Positions 6,495 through 15,427 of a DNA stretch of 64,000 nucleotides are shown here, piece after piece. Under the pieces are notes generated by a model that saw only the letters and a list, made by a program, of their open reading frames with translations, was not told where the DNA came from and did no database searches. A program made the translations under genes and the position numbers. The DNA comes from Bacillota bacterium. GTDB taxonomy: Bacteria > Bacillota > DSM-12270 > Thermacetogeniales > Thermacetogeniaceae. Within the stretch, counting starts at the first letter, position 1; every line of letters begins with the position of its first letter. Location: assembly GCA_029907475.1 (NCBI GenBank), contig JARYLU010000010.1, forward strand, positions 1 to 64,000. Reading direction: 5' to 3'.

Positions 6495-7808
6495 CTACAG
6501 CGGTTGCGAGACCTTTTCGCGGGGGGAGAAAAAGACATCCCGGAGGACGACGGTCTGCTCCCGGTCCGGCCCTACGGAAACCATCACAACGGGGATTCCC
6601 GTGAGTTCGGTAATCCGCTGCAGGAAACGGCGCGCCGCCGGAGGCAAATCCTCTTCCCGCCGGATTTCGGAGGTATCCTGCTGCCACCCCTCCAGTTCTT
6701 CGTAAACCGGCTCGCACTCCTGGAGCAGCCGCAAACTGGCAGGAAATTCCGTGACTACGGAGCCTCCGGCACGGTAGGCGGCGCACAACTTGATCTCCGG
6801 CTGGGTGTCAAGAACATCCAGCTTGGTGATGATGAGGCCGCCCAGGCCGTTTACCCGCGCCGCGTAGCGGAGCATCACCAGGTCAAGCCAGCCGCAGCGG
6901 CGGGGACGGCCCGTCGTGGTTCCGAACTCCCTTCCCCGCTCCCGGATTTCCTCGCACCGGGGTCCCGTCAATTCCGTCGGGAAGGGACCCTCCCCAACCC
7001 GGGTGAGGTAAGCTTTGCTGACTCCCAAAACGAGGTCGATCGCCGTGGGGCCCACTCCCGCACCGTAACACGCCCCCCCGGCGGTAGGACTCGAAGATGT
7101 CACAAAAGGATAGGTGCCGTGGTCCAGGTCGAGCATTGTTCCCTGGGCACCCTCGAAAAGGATATTCTTATCCTGTGCCAGGGCCCCGGCGAGAATTAAA
7201 GAGGTATCGGTCAGGTAAGGGCGCAGCCGCGCTGCGTAGGGCCTCAACCACTCAACGATCTGCTCCGGTTTAAAACCCGGCACCCCGTAGAGCCGCTCGA
7301 AGATCCGGTTTTTATCGCGCACCAGTTGGGAAACGCGCGCCTCCCAGCCCGGCTCCACTAATTCTCCGACCCGGAGCCCGCTCCGCGCCACCTTGTCTGC
7401 ATAAGCGGGCCCGATCCCGCGCTTTGTCGTCCCGATGCGTTCTGCCCCCCGGCTTTCCTCTTCCAGTTCGTCAAGCCGCAGGTGATATGGGAATAAAAGG
7501 TGGGCGCGGTCGCTGATGTAAAGGCGAGCGGTTTCTACGCCCTGGGCGACGAAATTATCCAGTTCTTGAAACAGGACCTCGGGATCGATTACCATCCCGT
7601 TCCCAATCACGCACACCTTATCGGGGTAGAAAATTCCCGAAGGAATCAGGTGGAGGCGGAACTCCCGGGACCCGATCACAACGGTATGGCCGGCGTTGTT
7701 CCCCCCTTGATAACGAACAACAAGATGGGCCTGACGGGCCAGATAATCGGTAACCTTTCCCTTTCCCTCGTCACCCCACTGCGCTCCTACAATCACAACA
7801 CCTGACAT
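6495..7808 (-). CDS. purA: adenylosuccinate synthetase
   Basis: 437 residues, the normal length. It joins IMP and aspartate using GTP, the first step from IMP to AMP, in the cytoplasm. The N-terminus has the signature QWGDEGKGKVTD (Asp and Lys of the active site), then GGNNAGHTV; TTKRGIGPAY and FEGAQGTMLD follow, and GRPRRCGWLD near residue 310 is the family's second signature. The ATG at 7808 has GGCGGAGG before it. The gene is last in a run with the FAD protein at 7896, dnaB and lonC on the same strand. purA next to dnaB is common in Firmicutes. Confidence 0.97.
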   Translation of the reverse strand: MSGVVIVGAQWGDEGKGKVTDYLARQAHLVVRYQGGNNAGHTVVIGSREFRLHLIPSGIFYPDKVCVIGNGMVIDPEVLFQELDNFVAQGVETARLYISDRAHLLFPYHLRLDELEEESRGAERIGTTKRGIGPAYADKVARSGLRVGELVEPGWEARVSQLVRDKNRIFERLYGVPGFKPEQIVEWLRPYAARLRPYLTDTSLILAGALAQDKNILFEGAQGTMLDLDHGTYPFVTSSSPTAGGACYGAGVGPTAIDLVLGVSKAYLTRVGEGPFPTELTGPRCEEIRERGREFGTTTGRPRRCGWLDLVMLRYAARVNGLGGLIITKLDVLDTQPEIKLCAAYRAGGSVVTEFPASLRLLQECEPVYEELEGWQQDTSEIRREEDLPPAARRFLQRITELTGIPVVMVSVGPDREQTVVLRDVFFSPREKVSQPL

Positions 7809-7895
7809 GTTCCTCCGCCTCCTATAACGCCTCTCTCAAATTTTTCTACGGCTTCCTGTTCTTCTATTTCTCCTGTCGCTCCGCCTGCAAAGAAT

Positions 7896-9314
7896 TCAGG
7901 GCTCCTGCCACTCTGCCCGGCCGCGCCGGGCGATTTCACGCCCCACAACAACTCCGCTGAGGGATGCCTGGGCCAGCCCGCGGGTGATCCCCGCCCCGTC
8001 CCCCGCAACAAAGAGATTGCGGACACCGGTCTCCAAAACCCGGCTCACCTCGAGGCGAGAAGAGTAAAACTTGACCTCCACGCCGTAAAGAAGGGTGTGA
8101 CGGGAGTAAACGCCGGGCGCAACCTGGTCCATCGCCTTCAACATCTCAATGATGGCCAGGAAGTGGCGGTAAGGAAGGACCAGGGAAAGATCTCCCGGGG
8201 TGGCCTCTTTCAACGTAGGCTGGACAAGGCCCTTCGCAATCCGCTCCCTGGTGGAACGGCGACCCGCCATCAAGTCGCCCAGCCGCTGCACGATCACGCC
8301 CCCACCCAGTAAATTCGCGAGACGGGCGATGTATTTGCCGTAAGCAATCGGCTCTTTAAAGGGTTCCGTGAAGCTCTTGCTCACAAGCAGGGCAAAGTTC
8401 GTGTACGCGGTTTTATGTTCGGCATGGGTGTGGCCGTTCACGGTTATAATCCCGTCGGTATTTTCCATGACCACTTCCCCGTACGGGTTCATGCAAAAGG
8501 TGCGAACCTGGTCCTCAAAAGTGGGTGAGGAGTAAATGAACTTTGCTTCATAAGTCAGCCTGGTGAGGGGTTCCATCACTACGGCGGGCAGTTCCACCCG
8601 GAGCCCGATGTCGACGGGATTAATCGCGGTTTCAATACCGAGGCGGGCGGCTTCGTTTGCCATCCACTCGGCGCCGTGCCGGCCGGGAGCACAGATCACG
8701 TAGCGGCTCTCAATCTCTTCCCCGTCTTCGGCCACAACTCCGGCCACCGCCCCGTCCCTGACCAGCAAAGATGCCACCGGGCGCTGCGTCTGGACCGTGA
8801 CACCTTCTCCCAGGAGGTAATCCTGCATCTGCCGCAGAATTGCCTGGGTGCGCCCCGTCCCCAGGTGGCGCACCGGCGCCGGGATCAGCCGCAGCCCTGC
8901 GAGGGCGGCGCGCCGCTGGAGAGCCTCGATCTCTTCCTGGTTTTCCAGCCCGTAGACTTCCGGGGGTGCTCCAAATTCCAGATAAACCTCATGCACATAT
9001 CTAATCCCCGCCTCAAACTCGTCCCGGTCTAAATACCAGCCGAGCATCCCGCCGACCTCGGTAGAAAGAGCGAGCTTCCCGTCACTAAAGGCCCCGGCCC
9101 CGCCCCACCCGGAAACAACGGCACAGGCAGGGCATCCGAAACAGGGAGCCCCTTTTGTGCGCGCCGGGCAGGTCCGCTTCTGGAGGTCCGCCCCCTTCTC
9201 GAGGATCAAAATCTTAAAACCTGCACCCTGCCTGACCAATTCCAGGGCACAGAAGATTCCCGCAGGACCCGCACCGACAATCACGACATCGTATTTTGCT
9301 CCAGCTTTTGCCAT
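7896..9314 (-). CDS. FAD-dependent dehydrogenase, NAD(P)/FAD oxidoreductase family
   Basis: 472 residues. The FAD-binding Rossmann motif is DVVIVGAGPAGIFCALEL near residues 9-26. A Cys-containing segment CPARTKGAPCFGCPAC follows, then SGWGGAGAFSDGKL, characteristic of the uncharacterised FAD-dependent dehydrogenase family found across Firmicutes. The C-terminus has the second FAD-contact motif NLFVAGDGAGITRGLAQAS. The Cys cluster is of the kind that could bind metal or an iron-sulfur cluster, but this is not established. GAGGGGGTG precedes the ATG at 9314. Substrate is unknown. It lies between dnaB and purA on the same strand. Confidence 0.88.
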   Translation of the reverse strand: MAKAGAKYDVVIVGAGPAGIFCALELVRQGAGFKILILEKGADLQKRTCPARTKGAPCFGCPACAVVSGWGGAGAFSDGKLALSTEVGGMLGWYLDRDEFEAGIRYVHEVYLEFGAPPEVYGLENQEEIEALQRRAALAGLRLIPAPVRHLGTGRTQAILRQMQDYLLGEGVTVQTQRPVASLLVRDGAVAGVVAEDGEEIESRYVICAPGRHGAEWMANEAARLGIETAINPVDIGLRVELPAVVMEPLTRLTYEAKFIYSSPTFEDQVRTFCMNPYGEVVMENTDGIITVNGHTHAEHKTAYTNFALLVSKSFTEPFKEPIAYGKYIARLANLLGGGVIVQRLGDLMAGRRSTRERIAKGLVQPTLKEATPGDLSLVLPYRHFLAIIEMLKAMDQVAPGVYSRHTLLYGVEVKFYSSRLEVSRVLETGVRNLFVAGDGAGITRGLAQASLSGVVVGREIARRGRAEWQEP

Positions 9315-9371
9315 AACAAAAGCACCCCCTCTGCAAGGCTTCGATCAAGGTGCGGTAACATTACCTTGCCA

Positions 9372-9398
9372 AAATAAAAAAAGCAGGATGTGCTGCAA
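9372..9398 (-). terminator. weak hairpin with T run after dnaB
   Basis: Read on the minus strand, GCAG and CTGC form a short stem followed by seven T. The surrounding sequence has a larger imperfect inverted repeat, ATTACCTTGCCAA and TTGGCAACGTAAT. The stem is short, so this is tentative. Confidence 0.35.
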
Positions 9399-9467
9399 AC
9401 CTACAGATCTTGGCAACGTAATCTTAACAGAAGCGGAACCGGATGTCAAGCAAGATAAGGCTTTGGC

Positions 9468-10886
9468 TCAGGTACGCCTTTTCCCCGGCTTTTGCGCCGG
9501 TGAATTCGCGGGAGCCCCCTCATCCGGCTCCTCGCTCTCCTCGTCCGGCATTTCTGGAGGAGATGATTTCTCCAGGTTTACGAATTTCGTAAACTCTTTT
9601 AAAAAAGCGAGCTCTACGGTTCCTACCGGCCCGTTGCGCTGTTTGGCCACGATAATCTCCGCGATCCCTTTTTTTTCGGAATGGGGGTTATAATAATCAT
9701 CCCGGTAAATGAACATCACCACATCGGAGTCCTGCTCGAGGCTCCCGCTTTCCCGCAGGTCGGAAAGCAGCGGGATGCGATCCCCTCGCTGCTCCACCGC
9801 ACGGCTCAACTGGGAGAGAGCGAGCACCGGAATGTCCAGTTCCCGGGCGAGGGATTTCAGAAAACGAGAAATTTCCGAGATCTCCTGCACCCGGTTTTCG
9901 ACGCGCCTCCCGGTCTGCATCAACTGCAGGTAATCGATCACCAGAAAGCCGATCTGGTGCTCGATCTTGAGGCGCCTCGCCTTGCTGCGCAGCTCTAAAA
10001 GAGAGATGGCCGGAGTATCGTCGATAAAAATCGGGGCCTCGGCCAGCCGGTTTGCCGCCCGGATGAGACGCGGCCAGTCGTCCTCCGTTAGAAACCCGGT
10101 GCGCAGGCGCTGCTGGTCAACAAGGGCTTCCGCGCAGAGGAGCCGCTGGACCACCTGGTCCCCCGCCATTTCCAAGCTAAAAACCCCGACCGGCACTCGC
10201 GCTTTCAAAGCCACGTTCTGGGCGATGTTCAGCCCAAGCGAGGTCTTTCCCATTGAGGGGCGGGCCGCCAGGAGAATGAGATCGCTGGGCTGGAGGCCCG
10301 AAGTCAGGCGGTCCAAATCGGTAAACCCTGTGGGGAGACCCGTTACCTCGCCTTTGTGCCGGTAGAGGTACTCGATCTTTTCAAGGGTCTCCAGGAGCAG
10401 ATCTTTGACGGCGCGGTAGCTCCGGGTCTGGCGGCGCACGCTTAAGTCCAGAATCATCCGTTCCGCCTCATCGAGGATTTGCTCGCTTTCCACGCCCTCT
10501 TCGTACCCCCGCGCCGCCAGTTGGGTACAGCCGGAGATGAGGGTGCGGAGGAGGCCTTTTTCCGCCACAATCTGGGCGTAATACTTGACATTTGCCGCGG
10601 TTGGGACGGAACCGGCCAGGGAGGCAAGGTAGCTCGCCCCTCCTGTTTTTTCCAGAAGCCCTCTCTGGCGCAGTTCCTCCGTGAGTGTGACCAGGTCCAC
10701 CGGGCGGCCGGCCTCGGCCAGATCGCGTAAGGCGCGGAAGAGATCGCGGTGCCCGTCCCCGTAGAAGTCCTCGGCTTTTACAATTTCTGCTACAGTCGCA
10801 AAGCTCTCCGGGGCGATAAGCAGGGCGCCCAGAACGGCCTGCTCCGCTTCCAGGTTATAGGGAGGGAGGCGATCAAGGAACTCCAT
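9468..10886 (-). CDS. dnaB: replicative DNA helicase
   Basis: About 472 residues. The N-terminal primase-interacting domain opens with LPPYNLEAEQAVLGALL. A linker follows, then the RecA-like helicase core with Walker A ARPSMGKTSLGLNIA, the FSLEM motif, FLVIDYLQLM (Walker B) and SQLSRAVEQRGDRIPLLSDL. It unwinds duplex DNA ahead of the replisome. The ATG at 10886 overlaps the lonC stop as TGATG, with GGGGAGG seven bases before it; a GTG one codon upstream is less likely. Translational coupling with lonC is therefore likely. The acidic proline-containing tail is ordinary. Confidence 0.97.
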   Translation of the reverse strand: MEFLDRLPPYNLEAEQAVLGALLIAPESFATVAEIVKAEDFYGDGHRDLFRALRDLAEAGRPVDLVTLTEELRQRGLLEKTGGASYLASLAGSVPTAANVKYYAQIVAEKGLLRTLISGCTQLAARGYEEGVESEQILDEAERMILDLSVRRQTRSYRAVKDLLLETLEKIEYLYRHKGEVTGLPTGFTDLDRLTSGLQPSDLILLAARPSMGKTSLGLNIAQNVALKARVPVGVFSLEMAGDQVVQRLLCAEALVDQQRLRTGFLTEDDWPRLIRAANRLAEAPIFIDDTPAISLLELRSKARRLKIEHQIGFLVIDYLQLMQTGRRVENRVQEISEISRFLKSLARELDIPVLALSQLSRAVEQRGDRIPLLSDLRESGSLEQDSDVVMFIYRDDYYNPHSEKKGIAEIIVAKQRNGPVGTVELAFLKEFTKFVNLEKSSPPEMPDEESEEPDEGAPANSPAQKPGKRRT

Positions 10887-12832
10887 CACGCATCCTCCCC
10901 GCTACCCGGAGCGCATAAAATGTGCGGGAAGACTTCGGTGATCTCGTCAACGGCGACCAGTTCGACCCCCCAGCCTGACAAATTCAGCCCGTTTTCGCGG
11001 GGGACAACCACCTTCTTGATTCCGGCCTGGTGCGCCCCGAAGATTTTCTCGGGGACTTGCCCGACCGCCCGGACGCGGCCCTGGATCGCGAGTTCCCCGG
11101 TCACTGCCACATCCTGACGCAAGGGTACCCCTTCGATGGCGCTGTAAAGGGCGAGAAAAACCGCGGCACCGGCGGAGGGTCCCTCAACCCTTCCCCCCCC
11201 GACGATGTTGACATGAATGTCGAAATCGGCGGCATCTTTCCCCGTTACTTTCCTGAAGACGGCCAGGGCGTTGAAGACGGAATCCTTCGCCATCACTCCC
11301 GCCGCGTCGTTGAACCGGACGGTCCCCTCCCGCGCTTTACGCGCCGGAAAAGCGATGGCTTCGACCTCCAGGACCGTCCCGAGAAAACCGGAAACGGCCA
11401 GACCAAAAACTTTCCCGATTTCTCCCACCGGCCGGGCGCGCCGGGCCACAAAGGGGGTCAGCCTGCTGGCGTGGATGACCTCCTGCAGGTCCTCGAGCCT
11501 GATCCGGACCCGACTTCCTTTACGCCGCGCCGATCTTTCACGGTGGCAGGCCATTGCGTAAGCATCTACGAGAATGTTGGTGGCTTTACGGGCCTCAACG
11601 GTATACTCGCAGATCGCCTCCGCAGCCCCGGGCGTCAGCACAACATCCAGCTTCCGGGCCGCCTGGCGGACCACCTGCCGGATGTCCCCGGGAGTCAGGG
11701 AATCAAAAAAGATTTCGGCGCACCGGGAGCGGAAGGCCGGATTGATCTGCTCCGGCTCGCGGGTGGTCGCCCCGATCAGGATGAAGTCGGCCGGGGCGCC
11801 CTCCTCAAAAAGCTTCTTGATGTACTGGGGAATCTGGGGATCACTCGATTCGTAATAAGAAGATTCGAAGGTGACCCGTTTATCTTCAAGAACTTTTAAA
11901 AGCTTGTTTTGTAAGATCGGGTCGAGGTCCCCGATCTCGTCGATAAACAGAACTCCCCCGTGCGCCGCCGTGACCAGCCCCAGTTTCGGCTCAGGGACCC
12001 CGCTTTCCGCCAGATCTCGTCTCGCCCCCTGGTAAATGGGGTCGTGAACCGAGCCCAGCAGCGGGTTGGTAACCTCGCGGGGATCCCACCGCAGGGTTGC
12101 TCCATCCACCTCAATAAAGGGAGCATCGGGGCGAAAAGGGCTCCCTCCCAGCGCTTTGACGTGCTCCAGGGCGATTCTGGCTGCCGAGGTTTTCCCGACT
12201 CCGGGCGGTCCGTACAGCAAAATGTGCTGGGGGTACGGCGCCGCCAGCTTCGCGATCAGCGCCCGGACGGCGCGCTCCTGCCCGATGATTTCTGAAGGGG
12301 TGCAGGGGCGCAGCACCTCGACCACCTGGGCGTTGAGCCGGACCTGGTTCATTTTTTCTAAAATTGCCAGCTTTTTAAGGGTCGCCGCGCTCTCGGGCCC
12401 TCCCTTTTCTTTTAAGACCTGGACCTTCATGTCCTTTAAATACTGCTCGTGGCGCTCCTGGAGCTTTTCGGCGATCTTTTTCTCGATATCCTCTTCGACA
12501 ACCCGGCGTGCCACGATCTGGGCGAGTTCTTCTTCCAGCTCTGTTAAAAGGCCGGGGATCTCACCGGGCGACGGCGCCTTTTCAAGGGTGGGGTCCCCCA
12601 TGACGAGCTTTTGGAGGGCCAGCACCTGCTCGGCCAGATAAGGGGAGCGCATTGCCTCAAGGATACCCAGTTTGCTCGCCCGCAGGACCAGCTTTTCGGA
12701 CCCGTAAATGTCCCCGAGAATTGCGTAAAGAGCCGCGACCTGCCTTTTCAATCCCTGTTCCTGCGCTTCCTCTTCCTTTGACCCGCCTGGAACATTACCG
12801 GTCAGCGACCTTTTCCTGATTGACCTTGCCAT
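10886..12832 (-). CDS. lonC: spore-type Lon family ATP-dependent protease
   Basis: 648 residues. A charged N-terminal coiled region is followed by an AAA+ module: Walker A GPPGVGKTSAAR near residue 210 and Walker B GVLFIDEIGDLD. The C-terminal Lon protease domain has the catalytic Ser in EGPSAGAAVF and the Lys in the segment around VPEKIFGAHQAGIKK. The domain order and the missing classical Lon N-domain match the LonC family of endospore formers, usually found beside dnaB and rplI as here. It degrades proteins in the cytoplasm; its spore-related targets are not known. The ATG at 12832 follows GGGAGG. Repeats at 12872-12917 lie just upstream. Confidence 0.9.
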   Translation of the reverse strand: MARSIRKRSLTGNVPGGSKEEEAQEQGLKRQVAALYAILGDIYGSEKLVLRASKLGILEAMRSPYLAEQVLALQKLVMGDPTLEKAPSPGEIPGLLTELEEELAQIVARRVVEEDIEKKIAEKLQERHEQYLKDMKVQVLKEKGGPESAATLKKLAILEKMNQVRLNAQVVEVLRPCTPSEIIGQERAVRALIAKLAAPYPQHILLYGPPGVGKTSAARIALEHVKALGGSPFRPDAPFIEVDGATLRWDPREVTNPLLGSVHDPIYQGARRDLAESGVPEPKLGLVTAAHGGVLFIDEIGDLDPILQNKLLKVLEDKRVTFESSYYESSDPQIPQYIKKLFEEGAPADFILIGATTREPEQINPAFRSRCAEIFFDSLTPGDIRQVVRQAARKLDVVLTPGAAEAICEYTVEARKATNILVDAYAMACHRERSARRKGSRVRIRLEDLQEVIHASRLTPFVARRARPVGEIGKVFGLAVSGFLGTVLEVEAIAFPARKAREGTVRFNDAAGVMAKDSVFNALAVFRKVTGKDAADFDIHVNIVGGGRVEGPSAGAAVFLALYSAIEGVPLRQDVAVTGELAIQGRVRAVGQVPEKIFGAHQAGIKKVVVPRENGLNLSGWGVELVAVDEITEVFPHILCAPGSGEDA

Positions 12833-12871
12833 CTCCAGCCTCCCTCTCTTAGCAACGGATCCGGTTCTAAC

Positions 12872-12917
12872 CTGAATTCAATAAAATCTATTTGAATTCG
12901 AACCGTTGAATTCGAAC
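12872..12917 (-). promoter_or_regulatory. tandem TTGAATTCGAAC repeats upstream of lonC
   Basis: The 12-mer TTGAATTCGAAC occurs at 12892-12903 and 12906-12917, and a related CTGAATTCAA lies at 12872-12881. The units are nearly palindromic around GAATTC. They occupy the 97-bp gap between rplI and lonC, the expected place for a lonC operator. No known regulator site fits well. Confidence 0.4.
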
Positions 12918-12929
12918 TTGCCGCGGTCT

Positions 12930-13382
12930 TCAGGGGTTAGCAGGAACCACACACACTTTGATCTTTACTTCGACGCCGGGGTGCAAACGAAGCAAGACGG
13001 GGTGCGTGCCCAGGGTTTTGATCGGCTCGGAAAGCTCGATCTTGCGCTTATCCACAGCCCTGCCCAGGACGTTTTCCAGTTCCCGCGCAATGTCGCGGCT
13101 GGTCACCGCACCGTACAGTTTCCCCCCCTCGCCGGCCCGGCTCGAAATCGTTAAAGTGAGATCCTTCAGCTTTGCAGCCGCGGCCTCAGCCTCTTTTTGG
13201 GCGCGGGCTTCTTTTTTGGCGCGCCCCTCCTGGATCAGGGCGGTCTCTTTGAGCTTGCCTTCCGAGGCCGGCACCGCAAGCCCGCGCGGGATCAGGTAGT
13301 TGCGCCCGTACCCTTCAGCAACTTCTATAAGATCCCCTTTTTTACCCAGGTTTTTTACATCTTCCTTTAAAATCACCTTCAT
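12930..13382 (-). CDS. rplI: 50S ribosomal protein L9
   Basis: 150 residues of the normal two-domain form. The N-terminal domain is MKVILKEDVKNLGKKGDLIE with GYGRNYLIPRGLA, the L9 signature that binds 23S rRNA. A long Ala/Lys/Glu helix follows, then the C-terminal domain with KLYGAVTSRDIA. The start overlaps the gdpP stop as ATGA, so the two are translationally coupled. The gdpP-rplI-lonC-dnaB order is typical of Firmicutes. Confidence 0.97.
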   Translation of the reverse strand: MKVILKEDVKNLGKKGDLIEVAEGYGRNYLIPRGLAVPASEGKLKETALIQEGRAKKEARAQKEAEAAAAKLKDLTLTISSRAGEGGKLYGAVTSRDIARELENVLGRAVDKRKIELSEPIKTLGTHPVLLRLHPGVEVKIKVCVVPANP

Positions 13383-15067
13383 GATTTTTCTCCTCCCGCA
13401 CCCTTGAGGACCTCTACCAGCCGGGAGCGCGCCGCGGCGAGGTCGCTTCCCTCGAGATAAGCACCTGCAACCGTGAAGTGGCCGCCTCCCCCCAGCCTCT
13501 CCATGAAACGGTGAACATTCACATCACCGGCCGAACGGGCGCTGATCGCCACTCCCCCGGGCGCAGGATACAGCACGAAGGAGGCCGCCACCCCTTCCAC
13601 CTCCAGCAAGGTCTCGGCCGCGCGCGCGGCCGCCACCTGGGCCTCGGGAAATTCCTGTTCGTGCCCGGTCAGGGCGTACCGGCCCTCGAGGATTTCTACA
13701 TTCTGCAGCAGCTGCGCCCGGTAGAGGAGCGCCGGCAGGCTGGCCTTAAAAAGAGTGCGGATAACCGCAGGGTCGGCCCCTGCCTCCCGCAGCCGCGCCG
13801 CAATGTGGAAGGTGCGAGGACTTGTCGCAAAAGTGAACTGCTTGGTATCGACAACCAGACCGGCCAGCAGGGCCGTGGCCGTGAGGGGAGAAAGCGCCAC
13901 CTCTTCGGGAAGATAGCGGATCAGTTCCCCCACAAGCTCGCTGGCCGAAGAGGCTGCCGGCTCCAGGTAAGCAAGACTCGCTCGCTCCAGAAACTCCTCG
14001 CCGCGCCGGTGATGGTCGATCACTCCGATAGAGCCGGCACGATTCAAGAGGGGCGGGTAGGCTACCATCTCGGGGCGGTGCACGTCAACCAGAAGCAAGA
14101 GAGTATCGGAGCCCACTCTTTCTCCGATTTCCTTCCCCTCCCCGAGCAGCCCGGGATGCTTCCCGGCGACGGCGTCCAGGAGTTTTTCGATTGTTCCCCC
14201 GGGGTGGTCCACAACGACCCGCGCCTGCTTTCCAAAATGCCGCGCCGCCTCCGCCAGGCCCAGGGCTGCGCCCAGCACATCGAAGTCGATTCCGGCATGG
14301 CCCATGACCACAACAGAATTGCAGTTGCGAAAAAGGTTGACAAGCTCGGTTGCGGCGACCCGGGCGCGGACCTGGGTCCGCTTTCCCACCGCCTCGGTCC
14401 GCCCCCCGTAGAACCAGGTATGGTCGGGGTCCTTCACGACAGCCTGATCTCCTCCCCGCGCCAGCGCCAGGTCGAGGGCCTGCTGGGCAAGCTGTCCCAG
14501 CACGGCAGGGTCCCCCCCTCCCCCTTTCCCCGCCCCGATGCTTAATGTCACAGGAAGGGTGTTTCCTGTTTTGATTTTCCGGATCTGGTCGAGGATAGGA
14601 AATCCACTTTCCTCAAGTGAGGCGAGTTCTTTTGCGGGAAGCAGCATCAGGTAGCGGTCCCGCCCGTCTTTACGCAGGTGCGCCCGGAGGCCGCGCGCCC
14701 ACTCCCGCAAGAGTTTATCCACTTCGGCCACCAAAAGGGGGCGCTGTTCCTCCGCTAAGCCCTGAAAAACCTCGTCGTAGTCGTCAACCTGGAGGACAGC
14801 AAGGGCAAGCCCGGCCTCGGGAGGAGGCGAGGCGGGGAGTCCCTCCTCTTCACGCCGCCCGATCTCTTCCACAATTTCCTTTTCCCGGGCGGCTTCTTCC
14901 TTTTTATCCAGGTATGCAAGCCCGAACATCCCGCCCATGGTCAGGAGAAAACCGAATATTCCCAGCAGCAAGTAGTAACTCGCCAGGGCAAGACTTGTAA
15001 AGGCGAGCAGTACTGCCACTCCAATGAAAAAAAGCCGTTTATAATTCCGGTAAAACTTTGACTCCAC
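13379..15067 (-). CDS. gdpP: GdpP-type c-di-AMP phosphodiesterase lacking a PAS domain
   Basis: About 562 residues from the GTG at 15067; upstream in-frame TTG and ATG codons would add a basic tail with no family likeness. Two membrane helices lie at about residues 10-50. A degenerate GGDEF domain follows directly (TLSIGAGKGGGGDP), then a DHH phosphodiesterase domain with VVMGHAGIDFDVLGAALG and IGVIDHHRRG, and DHHA1 ending in GGGGHFTVAGA. GdpP hydrolyses the second messenger c-di-AMP at the membrane. Standard GdpP proteins have a heme-binding PAS domain between membrane and GGDEF parts; here there is no room for it. First gene before rplI, with ATGA coupling. Confidence 0.88.
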   Translation of the reverse strand: MESKFYRNYKRLFFIGVAVLLAFTSLALASYYLLLGIFGFLLTMGGMFGLAYLDKKEEAAREKEIVEEIGRREEEGLPASPPPEAGLALAVLQVDDYDEVFQGLAEEQRPLLVAEVDKLLREWARGLRAHLRKDGRDRYLMLLPAKELASLEESGFPILDQIRKIKTGNTLPVTLSIGAGKGGGGDPAVLGQLAQQALDLALARGGDQAVVKDPDHTWFYGGRTEAVGKRTQVRARVAATELVNLFRNCNSVVVMGHAGIDFDVLGAALGLAEAARHFGKQARVVVDHPGGTIEKLLDAVAGKHPGLLGEGKEIGERVGSDTLLLLVDVHRPEMVAYPPLLNRAGSIGVIDHHRRGEEFLERASLAYLEPAASSASELVGELIRYLPEEVALSPLTATALLAGLVVDTKQFTFATSPRTFHIAARLREAGADPAVIRTLFKASLPALLYRAQLLQNVEILEGRYALTGHEQEFPEAQVAAARAAETLLEVEGVAASFVLYPAPGGVAISARSAGDVNVHRFMERLGGGGHFTVAGAYLEGSDLAAARSRLVEVLKGAGGEKS

Positions 15068-15349
15068 ACAATCCCCCGCTTTCTTTTTTGCTTTTACAGT
15101 TCTGCAACTCCTTTTTTGATTCCTGCCGCGACAGAACTCTTTTCGCTGGTATTTTGGTTCCGCTGCAAGGAGAATATTCCTCATGAAACCGCTTCTTTTC
15201 AATTTTCCCGCTCCCCTGATGTGTTCCAGAGATTTGCTGTCTCATCCTGGACGCTTTTAAGCATTTCTTTGTTCAGCGCACCCAGCTTCTCCGGGAGCAT
15301 CCAGGTGAAGGCGGCAGGTGAACGGCTGAGAAGGCCACAGGAAAATTGT
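15068..15349. other. gap upstream of gdpP
   Basis: No confident gene. On the minus strand a short frame from an ATG near 15302 to a stop near 15205 (MLPEKLGALNKEMLKSVQDE and 12 more residues) might be a tiny gene or the leftover of one; it lacks a clear ribosome-binding site. In many relatives a membrane protein (YybS) gene precedes gdpP; none is seen here. Confidence 0.35.
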
Positions 15350-15379
15350 TCTTAAAAAGTAAACACCGGGCTTCCGGTG
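15350..15379 (-). terminator. terminator after the P1 peptidase gene
   Basis: CACCGG (15364-15369) pairs with CCGGTG (15374-15379). On the minus strand the stem is followed by TTTACTTTTT. Confidence 0.65.
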
Positions 15380-15427
15380 CTTTAAGGCTGTTGACAAAGG
15401 GGTGTGTCAGCTGAAGGATATTTCCGT

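Noticed and set aside
13478-14545. A 355-codon plus-strand open frame opposite gdpP
   Set aside because: Shadow of gdpP; the sequence is low-complexity and without motifs.
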